Shown: positions 8,735-17,090 of the stretch, piece by piece
Numbering within the stretch: the first letter of the stretch is position 1
Layout of the letters: each line of letters opens with the position of its first letter
Source: Hydrogenophaga intermedia
Lineage (GTDB): Bacteria; Pseudomonadota; Gammaproteobacteria; Burkholderiales; Burkholderiaceae_C
Length of the DNA stretch: 64,000 bases
Direction of reading: 5' to 3'
NCBI RefSeq assembly: GCF_023715105.1
Contig: NZ_JAMBNO010000003.1
Coordinates: forward strand, 62,001-126,000
The notes under the pieces: generated by a model
What the model was told of the DNA's origin: nothing
Database searches by the model: none
What the model saw: the letters and a program-made list of their open reading frames with translations, nothing else
Made by a program: the position numbers and the translations under genes

Positions 8735-10306
8735 ATGAGCATCCTGCAGTCCGCAATAACGGCCAGTGCGGCGGAACTGCAGGCGAACCGCCAGGCATAC
8801 GAAGGGCGCCTGGCCGACCTGCACGCCCGCCGCACCGCGGCCATTGGGGCCGGTTCGCCCGAGGCACGCCAGCTCTTGCGCGACGCGGGCCAGATGCTCG
8901 TGCGTGAGCGAGTCTTCGCACTGCTCGATCCGGGATCGCCGTTCCTCGAGCTGTGCCAGCTCGCCGGAGAAGACCTCTATGGCGAGGATCCGCCGGGTGC
9001 GGGTGTGGTGACCGGGGTGGGCATAATCGCGGGGCGTCCGTGCATGGTGATCGCCAGCGACGCCACCGTGAATGGGGGCTCCTACAACGCACACACCTGC
9101 AAGCGCCACGTGCGGGCGCAGCGCTTCGCCTGGCAGCACCGTCTGCCCTGCGTGACGATGCTGCAGCCGGGCGCGCGGGCCCCCGGCGACAAGCCGGGGG
9201 TGTTCGCCGATGAAGGCCAGTTCGGCTCCATCCTCTACAACCAGATGCGGATGTCGCGCGAGGGCATTGCCCAGGTCGCGAGCGTGCACGGGCCGGCGGC
9301 TGACAGCGCTGCATGGATCGCGGCGCTGTGCGACGAAGTGGTGGTGGTTCGCGACCGAGGCGCGCTGGCGTTCGGCGCTGCCCTGCCCCTGCCGACCGAG
9401 GCCGAACGGTCCAATCGCCAGCACGGCGTGACCGACCGGCTCGCCGAGAGCGATGCGCACGCCATCGCCATACTGCGCGACCTCATCGCACATCTCGGCG
9501 ATCTGCCTCGCCAGCGGCGCGACGTGGCCGAACCCGTCGAGCCGCTGCACGATCCCCGCGAGATCCACGGCATCATCAGCGCCGACCCCCGCGTTCCGAC
9601 CAACAACCGGGAGATCGTGTTGCGCCTGGTGGATGGCAGCGACCTGCACGAGTTTAAACCGGACTACGGGGACACGCTGATCACCGGGTTTGCGCGCATC
9701 AGGGGCTTCGAGGTGGGCATCCTGTGCAACAACGGCGTGCTGTTCTCCGAGAGCGCGATGAAGGCCACGCAGTTCATCGACCTGTGCTGCAGGCGAGACA
9801 TTCCGCTGCTGTTCATGGCCGACATCAACGGCTTCATGGTCGGTCGCGAAGCCGAAGAGGCGGGAATCGCCAAGCACGGTGCGAAGATGATCACGGCCAT
9901 GACCTGCGCCAACGTGCCCAAGTACACGCTGATCATCGGAGGCTCCTACGGCGCCGGCTATCTGGCGATGTGCGGGCGGGCGTTCAAGCCCAACGCGCTC
10001 ATGATGTGGCCGAACGGCCGGGCCGCGATCATGGGCCCCGACCAGGCGGCGACGACCCTGGCAATGGTCAAGGACGACCAGCACAAGCGGGACGGGACGA
10101 GCTGGACCGACGCCGAACGCGAGGCCTACAAGGCGCCGGTTCGCAAGACCTTTGAGGATTTCGCCAATGCGTACAACTTCGCCCGCCATACCTGGTGCGA
10201 CATGGTGATCGCGCCGACCGAAACGCGCGATGTGATGGCCCTGCTGCTTGACTTGGCCGGGCGCGTGCCGTCCGTACCCTCGCGCTTCGGCGTGTTCCGG
10301 ATGTGA
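8735..10306 (+). CDS. Acyl-CoA carboxylase carboxyltransferase (beta) subunit, N-half degenerate
   Basis: 523 residues, MCC/GCC-type beta subunit ending FGVFRM. The C-terminal half is canonical: INGFMVGREAEEAGIAKHGA, GGSYGAGYLAMCGRAF, IMGPDQAATTLAM. The N-terminal half has lost its signature: VHGPAADSAAW (residues 184-194) replaces VHGPSTAGGAY, MLQPGARAPGDK replaces the usual MVQSGG segment, and about 12 residues are missing in the region matching FLGGPQLVYAATRE (9360-9420). ATG at 8735 follows a GGGA. It lies 16 bp before the biotin carboxylase gene, so they should form an alpha/beta pair; the divergent paralogue at 7134-8633 may supply the missing N-domain. Confidence 0.87.
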   Translation: MSILQSAITASAAELQANRQAYEGRLADLHARRTAAIGAGSPEARQLLRDAGQMLVRERVFALLDPGSPFLELCQLAGEDLYGEDPPGAGVVTGVGIIAGRPCMVIASDATVNGGSYNAHTCKRHVRAQRFAWQHRLPCVTMLQPGARAPGDKPGVFADEGQFGSILYNQMRMSREGIAQVASVHGPAADSAAWIAALCDEVVVVRDRGALAFGAALPLPTEAERSNRQHGVTDRLAESDAHAIAILRDLIAHLGDLPRQRRDVAEPVEPLHDPREIHGIISADPRVPTNNREIVLRLVDGSDLHEFKPDYGDTLITGFARIRGFEVGILCNNGVLFSESAMKATQFIDLCCRRDIPLLFMADINGFMVGREAEEAGIAKHGAKMITAMTCANVPKYTLIIGGSYGAGYLAMCGRAFKPNALMMWPNGRAAIMGPDQAATTLAMVKDDQHKRDGTSWTDAEREAYKAPVRKTFEDFANAYNFARHTWCDMVIAPTETRDVMALLLDLAGRVPSVPSRFGVFRM

Positions 10307-10322
10307 CGGGAGAGCCGACACC

Positions 10323-12320
10323 GTGTTCAAGAAAATCCTGATCGCGAACCGGGGCGAGATCGCCTGTCGTATCGCCCGTACCTGCCGGCGCCTGGGGGTC
10401 GCGGTGGCGGGAGTGCATTCCAGCGCGGATCGCAACGCCCTCCATGTGCGCCAGATCGGCGAGTCGGTGGAGATCGGCGGCGCTCCCGCGTCGGGCAGCT
10501 ACCTTCGCATCGAAGCCGTGATCGCCGCAGCCAGGGCGGTGGGCGCCGAGGCCATTCACCCGGGGTTCGGGTTCCTGGCCGAGAACGCCCCGTTCGCCCG
10601 CGCCGTCGAAGCGGCGGGGCTGGTGTTCATCGGCCCCACGCCGGAAGTCATCGAGCGCCTGGGCGACAAGGCCGCCGCGAAGCGCGAGGCGCATGCCGCA
10701 GGCGTCCCGATCATCCCTGGCAGTCAATCACCCAGTGTCGATGCGGCTGAAATCGCGGCTATCGTGCAACGCGTGGGCCTGCCTGTGATGCTGAAGGCTG
10801 CGGCGGGCGGAGGCGGCAAGGGCATGCGCGGCATCACCAGCCTCGCGGGACTCGACCAGGAAATCGAGTCCGCCATGCGCGAGGCCAGGAACTCCTTCGG
10901 CGAAGCCGGGCTGATCGTCGAAAAGCTTATCCGCGAGGGCCGCCACATCGAGATCCAGATCGCAGGCGACGGCCGTGGCCGCGTCATCCATCTGTTCGAG
11001 CGCGAATGCACCTTGCAGAGGCGGCACCAGAAGGTGATCGAGGAAGCTCCGGCGGCCAATCTCAGCGCGGAGATGCGGGACCGAATGGCCGCTGACGCGG
11101 TCCGCCTGGGCGAGCGGCTGAACTACCGCGGCGTCGGCACCGTCGAGTTCATCGTGGGGGACGCGGATTACCACTTTCTGGAAGTCAACCCCCGGCTCCA
11201 GGTCGAGCACCCGGTGACGGAGATGGTGACGGGGCTGGACATCGTCGAGATCATGCTGCGGGTCGCCAGCGGGGAAGGCTTGCCGGTGCAGCAGGGCGAT
11301 GTCCGCCTCGGCGGCCACGCAGTCGAGGCGCGCATCTGCGCCGAAGACGCGGCCGCCGGCTTCCTCCCTTCCACCGGGAAGCTGTCATGGGTGAGCTTTC
11401 CTTCCACGGGGGTCCGGGTCGAAACGGGCGTGGAGAGCGGCATGGAGGTGACGCCCTATTACGACTCGATGCTGGCCAAGCTGATCACCCATGCGCCGGC
11501 GCGTGGCGAAGCGCTTGACCGGCTGAAGCGCGCCCTGGAAGAGACGGCAGTGTTCGGCGTCACCACGAACCTTGGCTTTTTGCGCCACCTCATCGACCTG
11601 CCCGAAACCCGCGCTGCGCGCTTCCATACCCGGCTGATCGACGAGCAGATCGCCGGCTGGTCGCTGCGAACCGCAGCGCACGACATGCACAGCCTGGCTG
11701 TCGCGGCGTGCCACTGGCTGCAGCTTGAGCGCCAAGGCGATGTGCGCAGCCCCTGGGCACGCTGGCAGGGCAGCGGCTGGCACCTGGGCGTCGATGGCGC
11801 TGGTCTGCCACCCGTCCCCAGCCTGCACGTCGAGACGGGCGACGGCGTCAGCGCCGCGATCCGTTTCGGCGCCGTGGAGTCCGACGGCAGCATGCTCGTG
11901 GGGGTGAACGACGCGCAGGTGCGGCTCCAGCTGCTCACGGCCGCGGGGGAGGCTGGATGCTTCCTGGCCGTCACGGACGTGCGGCGGGAGGTCATCCGGC
12001 TGCACCGGGACGGCGACATGCTTTACCTCCACGACCGCCGCGGCACGCACAGCCTGAAGGTCCTTCCGTACCTGTCGTACATCAGCATCTCCGCCCAGGC
12101 CAGCGGCGAGCTGAAGGCGCCGATGATGGGCCTGATCCTGAAGGTGAATGTCGCTCCGGGGGATCGGGTCGAAAAGGGCGCGGTCGTGGCCATCCTGGAA
12201 TCCATGAAGATGGAGATGCGCATCGTCGCCGAGTGCACCGGCACGGTCATCTCCATCGATTGCCGGGCCGGACAGACCGTCGAGCGCAATGCGGTGGTCG
12301 CCGTCGTCACGCCCGATTGA
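10323..12320 (+). CDS. Acyl-CoA carboxylase alpha subunit (biotin carboxylase + BCCP)
   Basis: 665 residues from a GTG start at 10323 (FKKILIANRGEIACRIA follows; GGGAG upstream). Order: biotin carboxylase N-domain, ATP-grasp with AAAGGGGKGMRG near residue 158 and NPRLQVEHPVTE, carboxylase C-domain, linker, and a biotinyl domain with ESMKMEM, biotin-accepting Lys about residue 629. It carboxylates biotin with bicarbonate and ATP; a beta subunit moves the carboxyl group to an acyl-CoA. It follows the N-degenerate beta subunit directly. A second alpha subunit of the same layout is at 49803. Substrate probably a branched enoyl-CoA, as in MCC/GCC, inferred from the beta subunits. Confidence 0.94.
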   Translation: MFKKILIANRGEIACRIARTCRRLGVAVAGVHSSADRNALHVRQIGESVEIGGAPASGSYLRIEAVIAAARAVGAEAIHPGFGFLAENAPFARAVEAAGLVFIGPTPEVIERLGDKAAAKREAHAAGVPIIPGSQSPSVDAAEIAAIVQRVGLPVMLKAAAGGGGKGMRGITSLAGLDQEIESAMREARNSFGEAGLIVEKLIREGRHIEIQIAGDGRGRVIHLFERECTLQRRHQKVIEEAPAANLSAEMRDRMAADAVRLGERLNYRGVGTVEFIVGDADYHFLEVNPRLQVEHPVTEMVTGLDIVEIMLRVASGEGLPVQQGDVRLGGHAVEARICAEDAAAGFLPSTGKLSWVSFPSTGVRVETGVESGMEVTPYYDSMLAKLITHAPARGEALDRLKRALEETAVFGVTTNLGFLRHLIDLPETRAARFHTRLIDEQIAGWSLRTAAHDMHSLAVAACHWLQLERQGDVRSPWARWQGSGWHLGVDGAGLPPVPSLHVETGDGVSAAIRFGAVESDGSMLVGVNDAQVRLQLLTAAGEAGCFLAVTDVRREVIRLHRDGDMLYLHDRRGTHSLKVLPYLSYISISAQASGELKAPMMGLILKVNVAPGDRVEKGAVVAILESMKMEMRIVAECTGTVISIDCRAGQTVERNAVVAVVTPD

Positions 12321-12323
12321 GCG

Positions 12324-12342
12324 GGCGCCTTTTCAGGGCGCC
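12324..12342. terminator. Possible bidirectional terminator hairpin
   Basis: GGCGCC, a 7-base loop and GGCGCC can form a 6-bp GC stem between the convergent ends of the biotin carboxylase gene (stop 12320) and the MaoC-like gene (stop 12333-12335, in the loop). There is no T-tract after the stem, so this is a weak call. Confidence 0.35.
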
Positions 12343-12803
12343 GGCGTGCCGCGGCACTTGATCATCCGCATCGGCGTGTAGGTGATCGCCAGCGTGCCGT
12401 CCTGCTTGATGATCTGGTTGCGGGTGCGGACAAGGCCTCGTCCGGGGCGGCTCCTGCTCAGTCGCGATTCGATGACCTCGCACTCCACATGAAGGGTGTC
12501 CCCGGCGAACACGGGGTTGTGGACCTTCAGGTCCATTTCAAGGAAGGCATAGCCGGTGTGCTGCATGGTCGCGTGCACGAGCAGGCCTTCGGCGAACGTG
12601 TAGGCCAGCGCACCGGGTGCGACCCGGCCCTTGATGTCGGATTCGGTCCGCAGGAATTCCAGGTCGGTGAACAGGACCTCGGTCATGCCGGTGCAGGTAC
12701 AGAAATTGACGATATCCGTTTCGGTAATGGTGCGGGCGACGGTGCGGAACCGGCGGCCCAGAGGCAGATCTTCGAAGTGGAGGCCGATGCCGAGCATTTC
12801 CAT
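12333..12803 (-). CDS. MaoC-like hot-dog protein, active-site motif missing
   Basis: 156 residues, single hot-dog fold like MaoC dehydratases (LGRRFRTVARTITETDIVNF at residues 16-35, then GRVAPGALAYTFAEGLL, VFAGDTLHVECEV). The hydratase-2 signature (GDxNPxH) is replaced by GMTEVLF, so the catalytic Asp and His are absent and it may be a thioester-binding or non-classical enzyme. The start at 12803 has AAAGGA about 8 bases upstream; a longer in-frame ATG at 12872 is unlikely. Last gene of the IclR operon, 95 bp after the NUDIX gene. Confidence 0.85.
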   Translation of the reverse strand: MEMLGIGLHFEDLPLGRRFRTVARTITETDIVNFCTCTGMTEVLFTDLEFLRTESDIKGRVAPGALAYTFAEGLLVHATMQHTGYAFLEMDLKVHNPVFAGDTLHVECEVIESRLSRSRPGRGLVRTRNQIIKQDGTLAITYTPMRMIKCRGTPAP

Positions 12804-12898
12804 GGCGGAGTCCTTTTGCGGTAAATGATTCTGCGCCGGCGACGCGATGATGAACGTGGCGAGACCCGACACGCCATGCGTGCCGGCAAGCTTGTGAA

Positions 12899-13717
12899 CT
12901 AGCGCGCCACCCGGTCCAGCAGCTGGTCGGGCAGTGCCGGATAGCCCGCATCTGCGGCGAGCGTCGGCAGCAGCTTGCCGTCAGGGCGGCGACTCAAGGT
13001 CGGCTGGATCCTCCGCAGCGGTCGTCTTCGCGTCGCGTTCAGGGCGCTGGCGACGTCGGGGCTCTCTGAGAGCAGGGCCAGGTTCGACAAGGTCGGGTAC
13101 ATGATCGTGCGGGTGCCTTGAGCGCATTCGGCCAGCGCATCGGCAGGGCGGACCCAGAAGGCGGCCACGGCCTCCGATCCGTCGTGCTGCGCCAGCTGTT
13201 CCGGCGGCGCCGGGGCAATGAAGAAGTGAGTATCGAAGCGCTTCGGGGAAACCGCCGGTGTGACCCAGTGGGCGTACGGCAGCATGAGGTCGACGGCGAG
13301 CTCCAGGCCTTCCTCGCACACCATGTCCGCAAAGCCGCTGCCCCCTCCCGCGATACCCTCCTGCCACTGCAGGCGCAGCGCGTCGAGCCGCTCACGCCCC
13401 AGCAGTGTCGCGACGCCGGCCTCCCGGGCCAGCAGCACGCCGCATTCCTCGAAGGTCTCGCGAATCGCTGCGACGTGCGCCGAACGCTGCCAGCGGTCCA
13501 GGCCCTCTCGCCCTGCGCCACGCGCGGCGAGGCGGGGGTCGTCGTCCCACTCGGTCACCTTGCCGCCGGGGAATACCGCAGCCCCGCTGGCGAAAGCCAG
13601 CTCGTGATGGCGTACGATCATCAGTACCTCGAGGCCGCGAGACCCGTCCCGCACCAGCACCAGCGTGGCCGCCAGCCTGGCCTCGACCGGCGCGGATGCC
13701 CCCGTGATCGCGTCCAT
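12899..13717 (-). CDS. NUDIX hydrolase, NUDT19-like (probable CoA/acyl-CoA diphosphatase)
   Basis: 272 residues. The NUDIX box begins FPGGKV but its second part, RETFEECGVLL, comes some 30 residues later, after an insert (WDDDPRLAARGAGREGLD). That split box is a hallmark of the NUDT19/RP2p group, which hydrolyse CoA and acyl-CoA diphosphate bonds. Mg-dependent, cytosolic (no signal). The ATG at 13717 shares a base with the stop of the upstream acyl-CoA dehydrogenase (TGATG), so translation is coupled. Its place within an acyl-CoA operon suggests recycling of stalled CoA esters; this is inference from family and context. Confidence 0.85.
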   Translation of the reverse strand: MDAITGASAPVEARLAATLVLVRDGSRGLEVLMIVRHHELAFASGAAVFPGGKVTEWDDDPRLAARGAGREGLDRWQRSAHVAAIRETFEECGVLLAREAGVATLLGRERLDALRLQWQEGIAGGGSGFADMVCEEGLELAVDLMLPYAHWVTPAVSPKRFDTHFFIAPAPPEQLAQHDGSEAVAAFWVRPADALAECAQGTRTIMYPTLSNLALLSESPDVASALNATRRRPLRRIQPTLSRRPDGKLLPTLAADAGYPALPDQLLDRVAR

Positions 13718-14859
13718 CAGACCCGCATCTCCTGCGCAATGATCGTGCGCTGGATCTGCGAAGTACCTCCTCCGACCGTGGACTGCATGCCTTCGCGGAA
13801 GTAGCGCTCCATGTCGCCCTCGGGCGTCATGCCGTAGCCGCCCAGGATCTGCATGCCCTGGCGGGTGACGGTCTGCAGCGTTTCCGAGGCGAACAGCTTC
13901 GCCATGGCCACTTCCTTGCGGCAGGGCAGGCCCCGGGCGGCGAGGTCGGCCGCACGGTAGGTGATCAAACGCGCCGCGTCGGTCTGCGTCTGCATGTCGG
14001 CCAGCATGTGGCGGATCACCTGGAACTCGTAGATCGGCTTGCCGAACTGGACCCGCTGCTGCGCATAGGCGAGTGCGTCGTCCACGGCGCCCTGCGCATT
14101 GCCGACGTAGCTGGCCGCGACGGCCACCCGCTCCAGCGCCAGGTGCTCGCCCGCGATGATGCGGAAGCCGTCGCCGGGTTCGCCCAGCCGGTTGGCGGCA
14201 GGCACCCGCACGTTGTCCAGGAAGATCTCGGTCGTCACCACCGATCGCCGGGCCAGCGTTTGCAGGGGGCGGATGGTGAGCCCGGGCAGGTCGTTCGGCA
14301 CGATCAGCAGCGACAGGCCGTCGCGTTTGTCCGGCGTGTTCGCCGTTCTCACCAGCATCAGGATGACGGCACCGCGGTTGCCGGCGCCGCTGCACCACAG
14401 CTTCTGGCCGTTGACGACATATTCGTCGCCGACGCGCTCCGCGCGGGTTTGCACGTTCGCCACGTCGGACCCCGCGTTGGGTTCGGACATCGAGATCGGA
14501 AACCGGATCTCGCCGCGCATGAAGGGTTTCAGAAAGCGCTGCTTCTGGTCCTCGGTGCCATGCAGTGAAAGGTTCATCGCCGTGAAGATGCCGCCAGCGA
14601 TGGCCACCGAGAAATCGACGCCGTAACAGGACAGAGCCTCGCACATCAGCGCGTACGCGAAGACGTCCCCACCGTCGCCTCCGTCGGCCTCCGACACCAG
14701 CAGGCTGTGATAGCCGAGCTTGGCGGCCTTGTCATAGGCCTCGAACGGAAAGGCCCTGTCCATGTCGCATCTCCGGATGTACTCGCGGCCGACATCGCGA
14801 TCGACCCAGCGGCGGACGGAGTCCTTCCAGGCCTGCTGTTCCTCGCTCAGAAAGTTCAT
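13717..14859 (-). CDS. Acyl-CoA dehydrogenase
   Basis: 380 residues, normal length. N-terminal alpha domain, middle beta domain (SMSEPNAGSDVANVQ, NGQKLWCSGAG) and C-terminal alpha domain (QQRVQFGKPIYEFQ, QILGGYGMTPEGDMERYFRE). The usual catalytic Glu position reads VGGGTSQIQR, that is Gly, so the base must be elsewhere as in some non-MCAD subfamilies. FAD-dependent alpha,beta-dehydrogenation of an acyl-CoA. ATG at 14859 has AAGGAAG upstream. Fourth gene of the IclR operon, between MmgE/PrpD and the NUDIX gene. Confidence 0.93.
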   Translation of the reverse strand: MNFLSEEQQAWKDSVRRWVDRDVGREYIRRCDMDRAFPFEAYDKAAKLGYHSLLVSEADGGDGGDVFAYALMCEALSCYGVDFSVAIAGGIFTAMNLSLHGTEDQKQRFLKPFMRGEIRFPISMSEPNAGSDVANVQTRAERVGDEYVVNGQKLWCSGAGNRGAVILMLVRTANTPDKRDGLSLLIVPNDLPGLTIRPLQTLARRSVVTTEIFLDNVRVPAANRLGEPGDGFRIIAGEHLALERVAVAASYVGNAQGAVDDALAYAQQRVQFGKPIYEFQVIRHMLADMQTQTDAARLITYRAADLAARGLPCRKEVAMAKLFASETLQTVTRQGMQILGGYGMTPEGDMERYFREGMQSTVGGGTSQIQRTIIAQEMRV

Positions 14860-14878
14860 GTTTGCTTCCTTGCGGGGT

Positions 14879-16327
14879 TCAATGACGGAGGCCGCGAACG
14901 GGGTGTCCGGCCAGCAGCCCCGCCAGAGGCGACAGATCGGGCAGCTCCTCCAGGCGGCCGATCAGCTCCAGCACCTCATCGGCCGACTCCTGGTCCAGCA
15001 GCGGCCGCGCAATGCCGCCGAACTTGGCTTCGAGGCGGGCCTCTTGGGCACTCAGGTCTCCCATCGGGATGCCGCAGTCGTGACGCCGGCGAAGGACGCG
15101 GCCGTCCACCGTCTCGACGAGCACCTCGGACAAGGTCAGCGCGCCGCACTCCCGCACCAGCTCCACATGCACCCGGTCACGCAGGGCTCCCAGCGCCGGA
15201 TCCTTGGTCAATTCGTCGCTGAAGTTGGCCATGTTGGCGGTGTCGACCCCGGCCAGGGCCATGGCGACCACGTGCCGCAGGCTGAACTTGGCTTCCAGCC
15301 CCGTGCCCGGCGTGGGTATGTTGCAGACGCCGTCGCTGATCGCCGCGGCACGAACGGTCACCCGGCGGACATGTCCTTCCCGGAGGTCGTGGTGCTCGCG
15401 CAGATGGCGGGCGGCCTCGATGGCGGCATGGGTGCCGTAACAGGCTGCGTGGTACTTGAACAGGTTCTCCCGCACGTACAAACCGCTGGCGGATTGCCTC
15501 AGGGCGGCTGCCGAATCGAAATCAGGCCCGTGCGTCGCGGCGAACCCCTGGAACGCTTCGATGGCGTCGCTGCGGCTGGTGAAGCCGCGGGCCGCCAATT
15601 GCGCCGCCATCATACCGTCAGCGCTTGCCTTGCCGGCGTGCAGGGGTTTACACATGGTGCCGAACATGGACTTGAGTCCTGCCGCCTGGGTCGCGGCGAT
15701 CCCCAGGGCCACGGCCGTGTCGTCGGCGTCGAGCTGCAACAGGCGCGCGCATGCAGCGGCCGCTCCGAAAGTGCCGATGGTGCCGGTGCTGTGGAATCCC
15801 ATTGCGTAGTGGCCGGGAGACAAGGCCGCGCCGATGCGGCAGATCGTCTCGTAACCGGCAATGAAAGCGGTCATGAACTCGGAACCGCTGGCGCCCCGCG
15901 CCTCGGCCAGGGCCAGAAGGGCCGGCACCAGCACCACGCTCGGGTGTCCGGTGAACGCCATGTTGACATCGTCGAAGTCGAGCGCGTGCGAGGCCGCACC
16001 GTTGATCAATGCAGCCTGGCGGCTGCTGGCGGCAAAGCCGTGGCCCACAACCGTCGCCTGTGGAAACCCGCCTTGCTCCCGCGCTTCCTCGGCCAGCATG
16101 TGCGCCACCGGTTCCTGGGCGCCGGCCACCGTCACTGCGATCCAGTCCAGCAGGCAATGGCGTACGAGAATTCGGGCATCTGCCGGAATGCTCTCGAAAG
16201 TCCATGCGGCATTCTGGCTGGCGAGCGCGTGGGTGAAACGCATTTCTCGCGCCGTCACCCTGGCGGGCGGCATCGAGGCTGGCCGTGCGGGTACGCTTGG
16301 GGCCGCTGTTGCAAGTCGGATGCTCAT
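14879..16327 (-). CDS. MmgE/PrpD family protein
   Basis: 482 residues. Signatures of the MmgE/PrpD fold: HCLLDWIAVTVAG, INGAASHALDFDDV, GHPSVVLVPALLALAE, MCKPLHAGKASADGMMAAQL. Relatives include 2-methylcitrate dehydratase and cis-aconitate decarboxylase, so a lyase or dehydratase acting on a polycarboxylic or hydroxy acid is likely; the substrate is open. The ATG at 16327 follows the stop of the hydratase gene by 1 bp, within the IclR operon. A role in handling a tertiary-hydroxy acid or a propionyl-derived methylcitrate-like product is possible but not shown. Confidence 0.9.
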   Translation of the reverse strand: MSIRLATAAPSVPARPASMPPARVTAREMRFTHALASQNAAWTFESIPADARILVRHCLLDWIAVTVAGAQEPVAHMLAEEAREQGGFPQATVVGHGFAASSRQAALINGAASHALDFDDVNMAFTGHPSVVLVPALLALAEARGASGSEFMTAFIAGYETICRIGAALSPGHYAMGFHSTGTIGTFGAAAACARLLQLDADDTAVALGIAATQAAGLKSMFGTMCKPLHAGKASADGMMAAQLAARGFTSRSDAIEAFQGFAATHGPDFDSAAALRQSASGLYVRENLFKYHAACYGTHAAIEAARHLREHHDLREGHVRRVTVRAAAISDGVCNIPTPGTGLEAKFSLRHVVAMALAGVDTANMANFSDELTKDPALGALRDRVHVELVRECGALTLSEVLVETVDGRVLRRRHDCGIPMGDLSAQEARLEAKFGGIARPLLDQESADEVLELIGRLEELPDLSPLAGLLAGHPVRGLRH

Positions 16328-16328
16328 G

Positions 16329-17090
16329 TCATCGCCCCTTCCATTGAGGTTTGCGCTTTTCGCGGAACGAACGCGGCCCTTCGAGCGCGTCTTCGCTCAG
16401 GTAGACGGCATCAAACGCCCTGTTTGACGCCCGCAGGGCGGCGGTACGGCCCATTTCGGTCGCCATGCGAACCATCTCCTTGGCGCCGCGCACGGTGAGC
16501 GGCGCATTGACCATGATGCGCGCAGCCAGTTCCCTGGCGCCCTCGAGCGCCTGACCCTTGGGCATGACGCGATTGACGTAGCCGAGTTCGTAGGCGCGCT
16601 GAGCCGACAGCGGCTCGCAGGTCATGGCCACTTCCATCAGGATGCGCTGCGGCAGCATGTGAATCGCAGGCGCTGCCCAGGGCATGCCGCGGCCCACTCG
16701 GCCTTCGGTGATGGCGAACCTGGCCGTTTCGTCGGCGACGCAGAGGTCGCACATCTGCGACAGCAGCCAGCCGCCGGCGTAGGCATAGCCCTGCACCGCG
16801 GCGATGACCGGCTTGGTCACTTCGATGTTGTCGCCCAGCACTGGGATGAAATTCCTGGGCGGGATGCGCAGCACCGTGTCGGCCGCTTCGACCAGGTCCA
16901 TGCCGGCGCAGAAAGTATCACCGGCACCCGTCAGGATGGCCACTTGCGCCGAGTCATCGGCCTCGAAGCGGGGCCAGGCCTCGAACAAGGCCTGGCGAAC
17001 CGCTCGGTTCAAGGCGTTCTTGCGCTCAGGACGATTGATGGTGATGACGGCGATGCCATCACTGACTTCATAAAGCAGTTCGTTGCTCAT
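16329..17090 (-). CDS. Enoyl-CoA hydratase/isomerase family protein
   Basis: 253 residues, crotonase fold. Oxyanion-hole segments TFCAGMDLVEA and YAYAGGWLLSQMCD; ITEGRVGRGMPW keeps one acidic residue matching the second catalytic Glu of rat ECH, but the first Glu position is hydrophobic (GGWLL), so simple hydration is uncertain. C-terminus KRKPQWKGR closely matches the paralogue at 51815 (KRKPVWKGR), suggesting both handle similar intermediates in two pathways. The ATG at 17090 overlaps the IclR stop (ATGA), which excludes the longer reading from 17135. Confidence 0.9.
   Translation of the reverse strand: MSNELLYEVSDGIAVITINRPERKNALNRAVRQALFEAWPRFEADDSAQVAILTGAGDTFCAGMDLVEAADTVLRIPPRNFIPVLGDNIEVTKPVIAAVQGYAYAGGWLLSQMCDLCVADETARFAITEGRVGRGMPWAAPAIHMLPQRILMEVAMTCEPLSAQRAYELGYVNRVMPKGQALEGARELAARIMVNAPLTVRGAKEMVRMATEMGRTAALRASNRAFDAVYLSEDALEGPRSFREKRKPQWKGR

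Noticed and set aside
12899-14644. 581-codon minus-strand frame apparently fusing a novel N-terminus to the NUDIX protein
   Set aside because: The first half is an out-of-frame reading of the acyl-CoA dehydrogenase gene; the real NUDIX gene starts at 13717 where TGATG joins the two genes.
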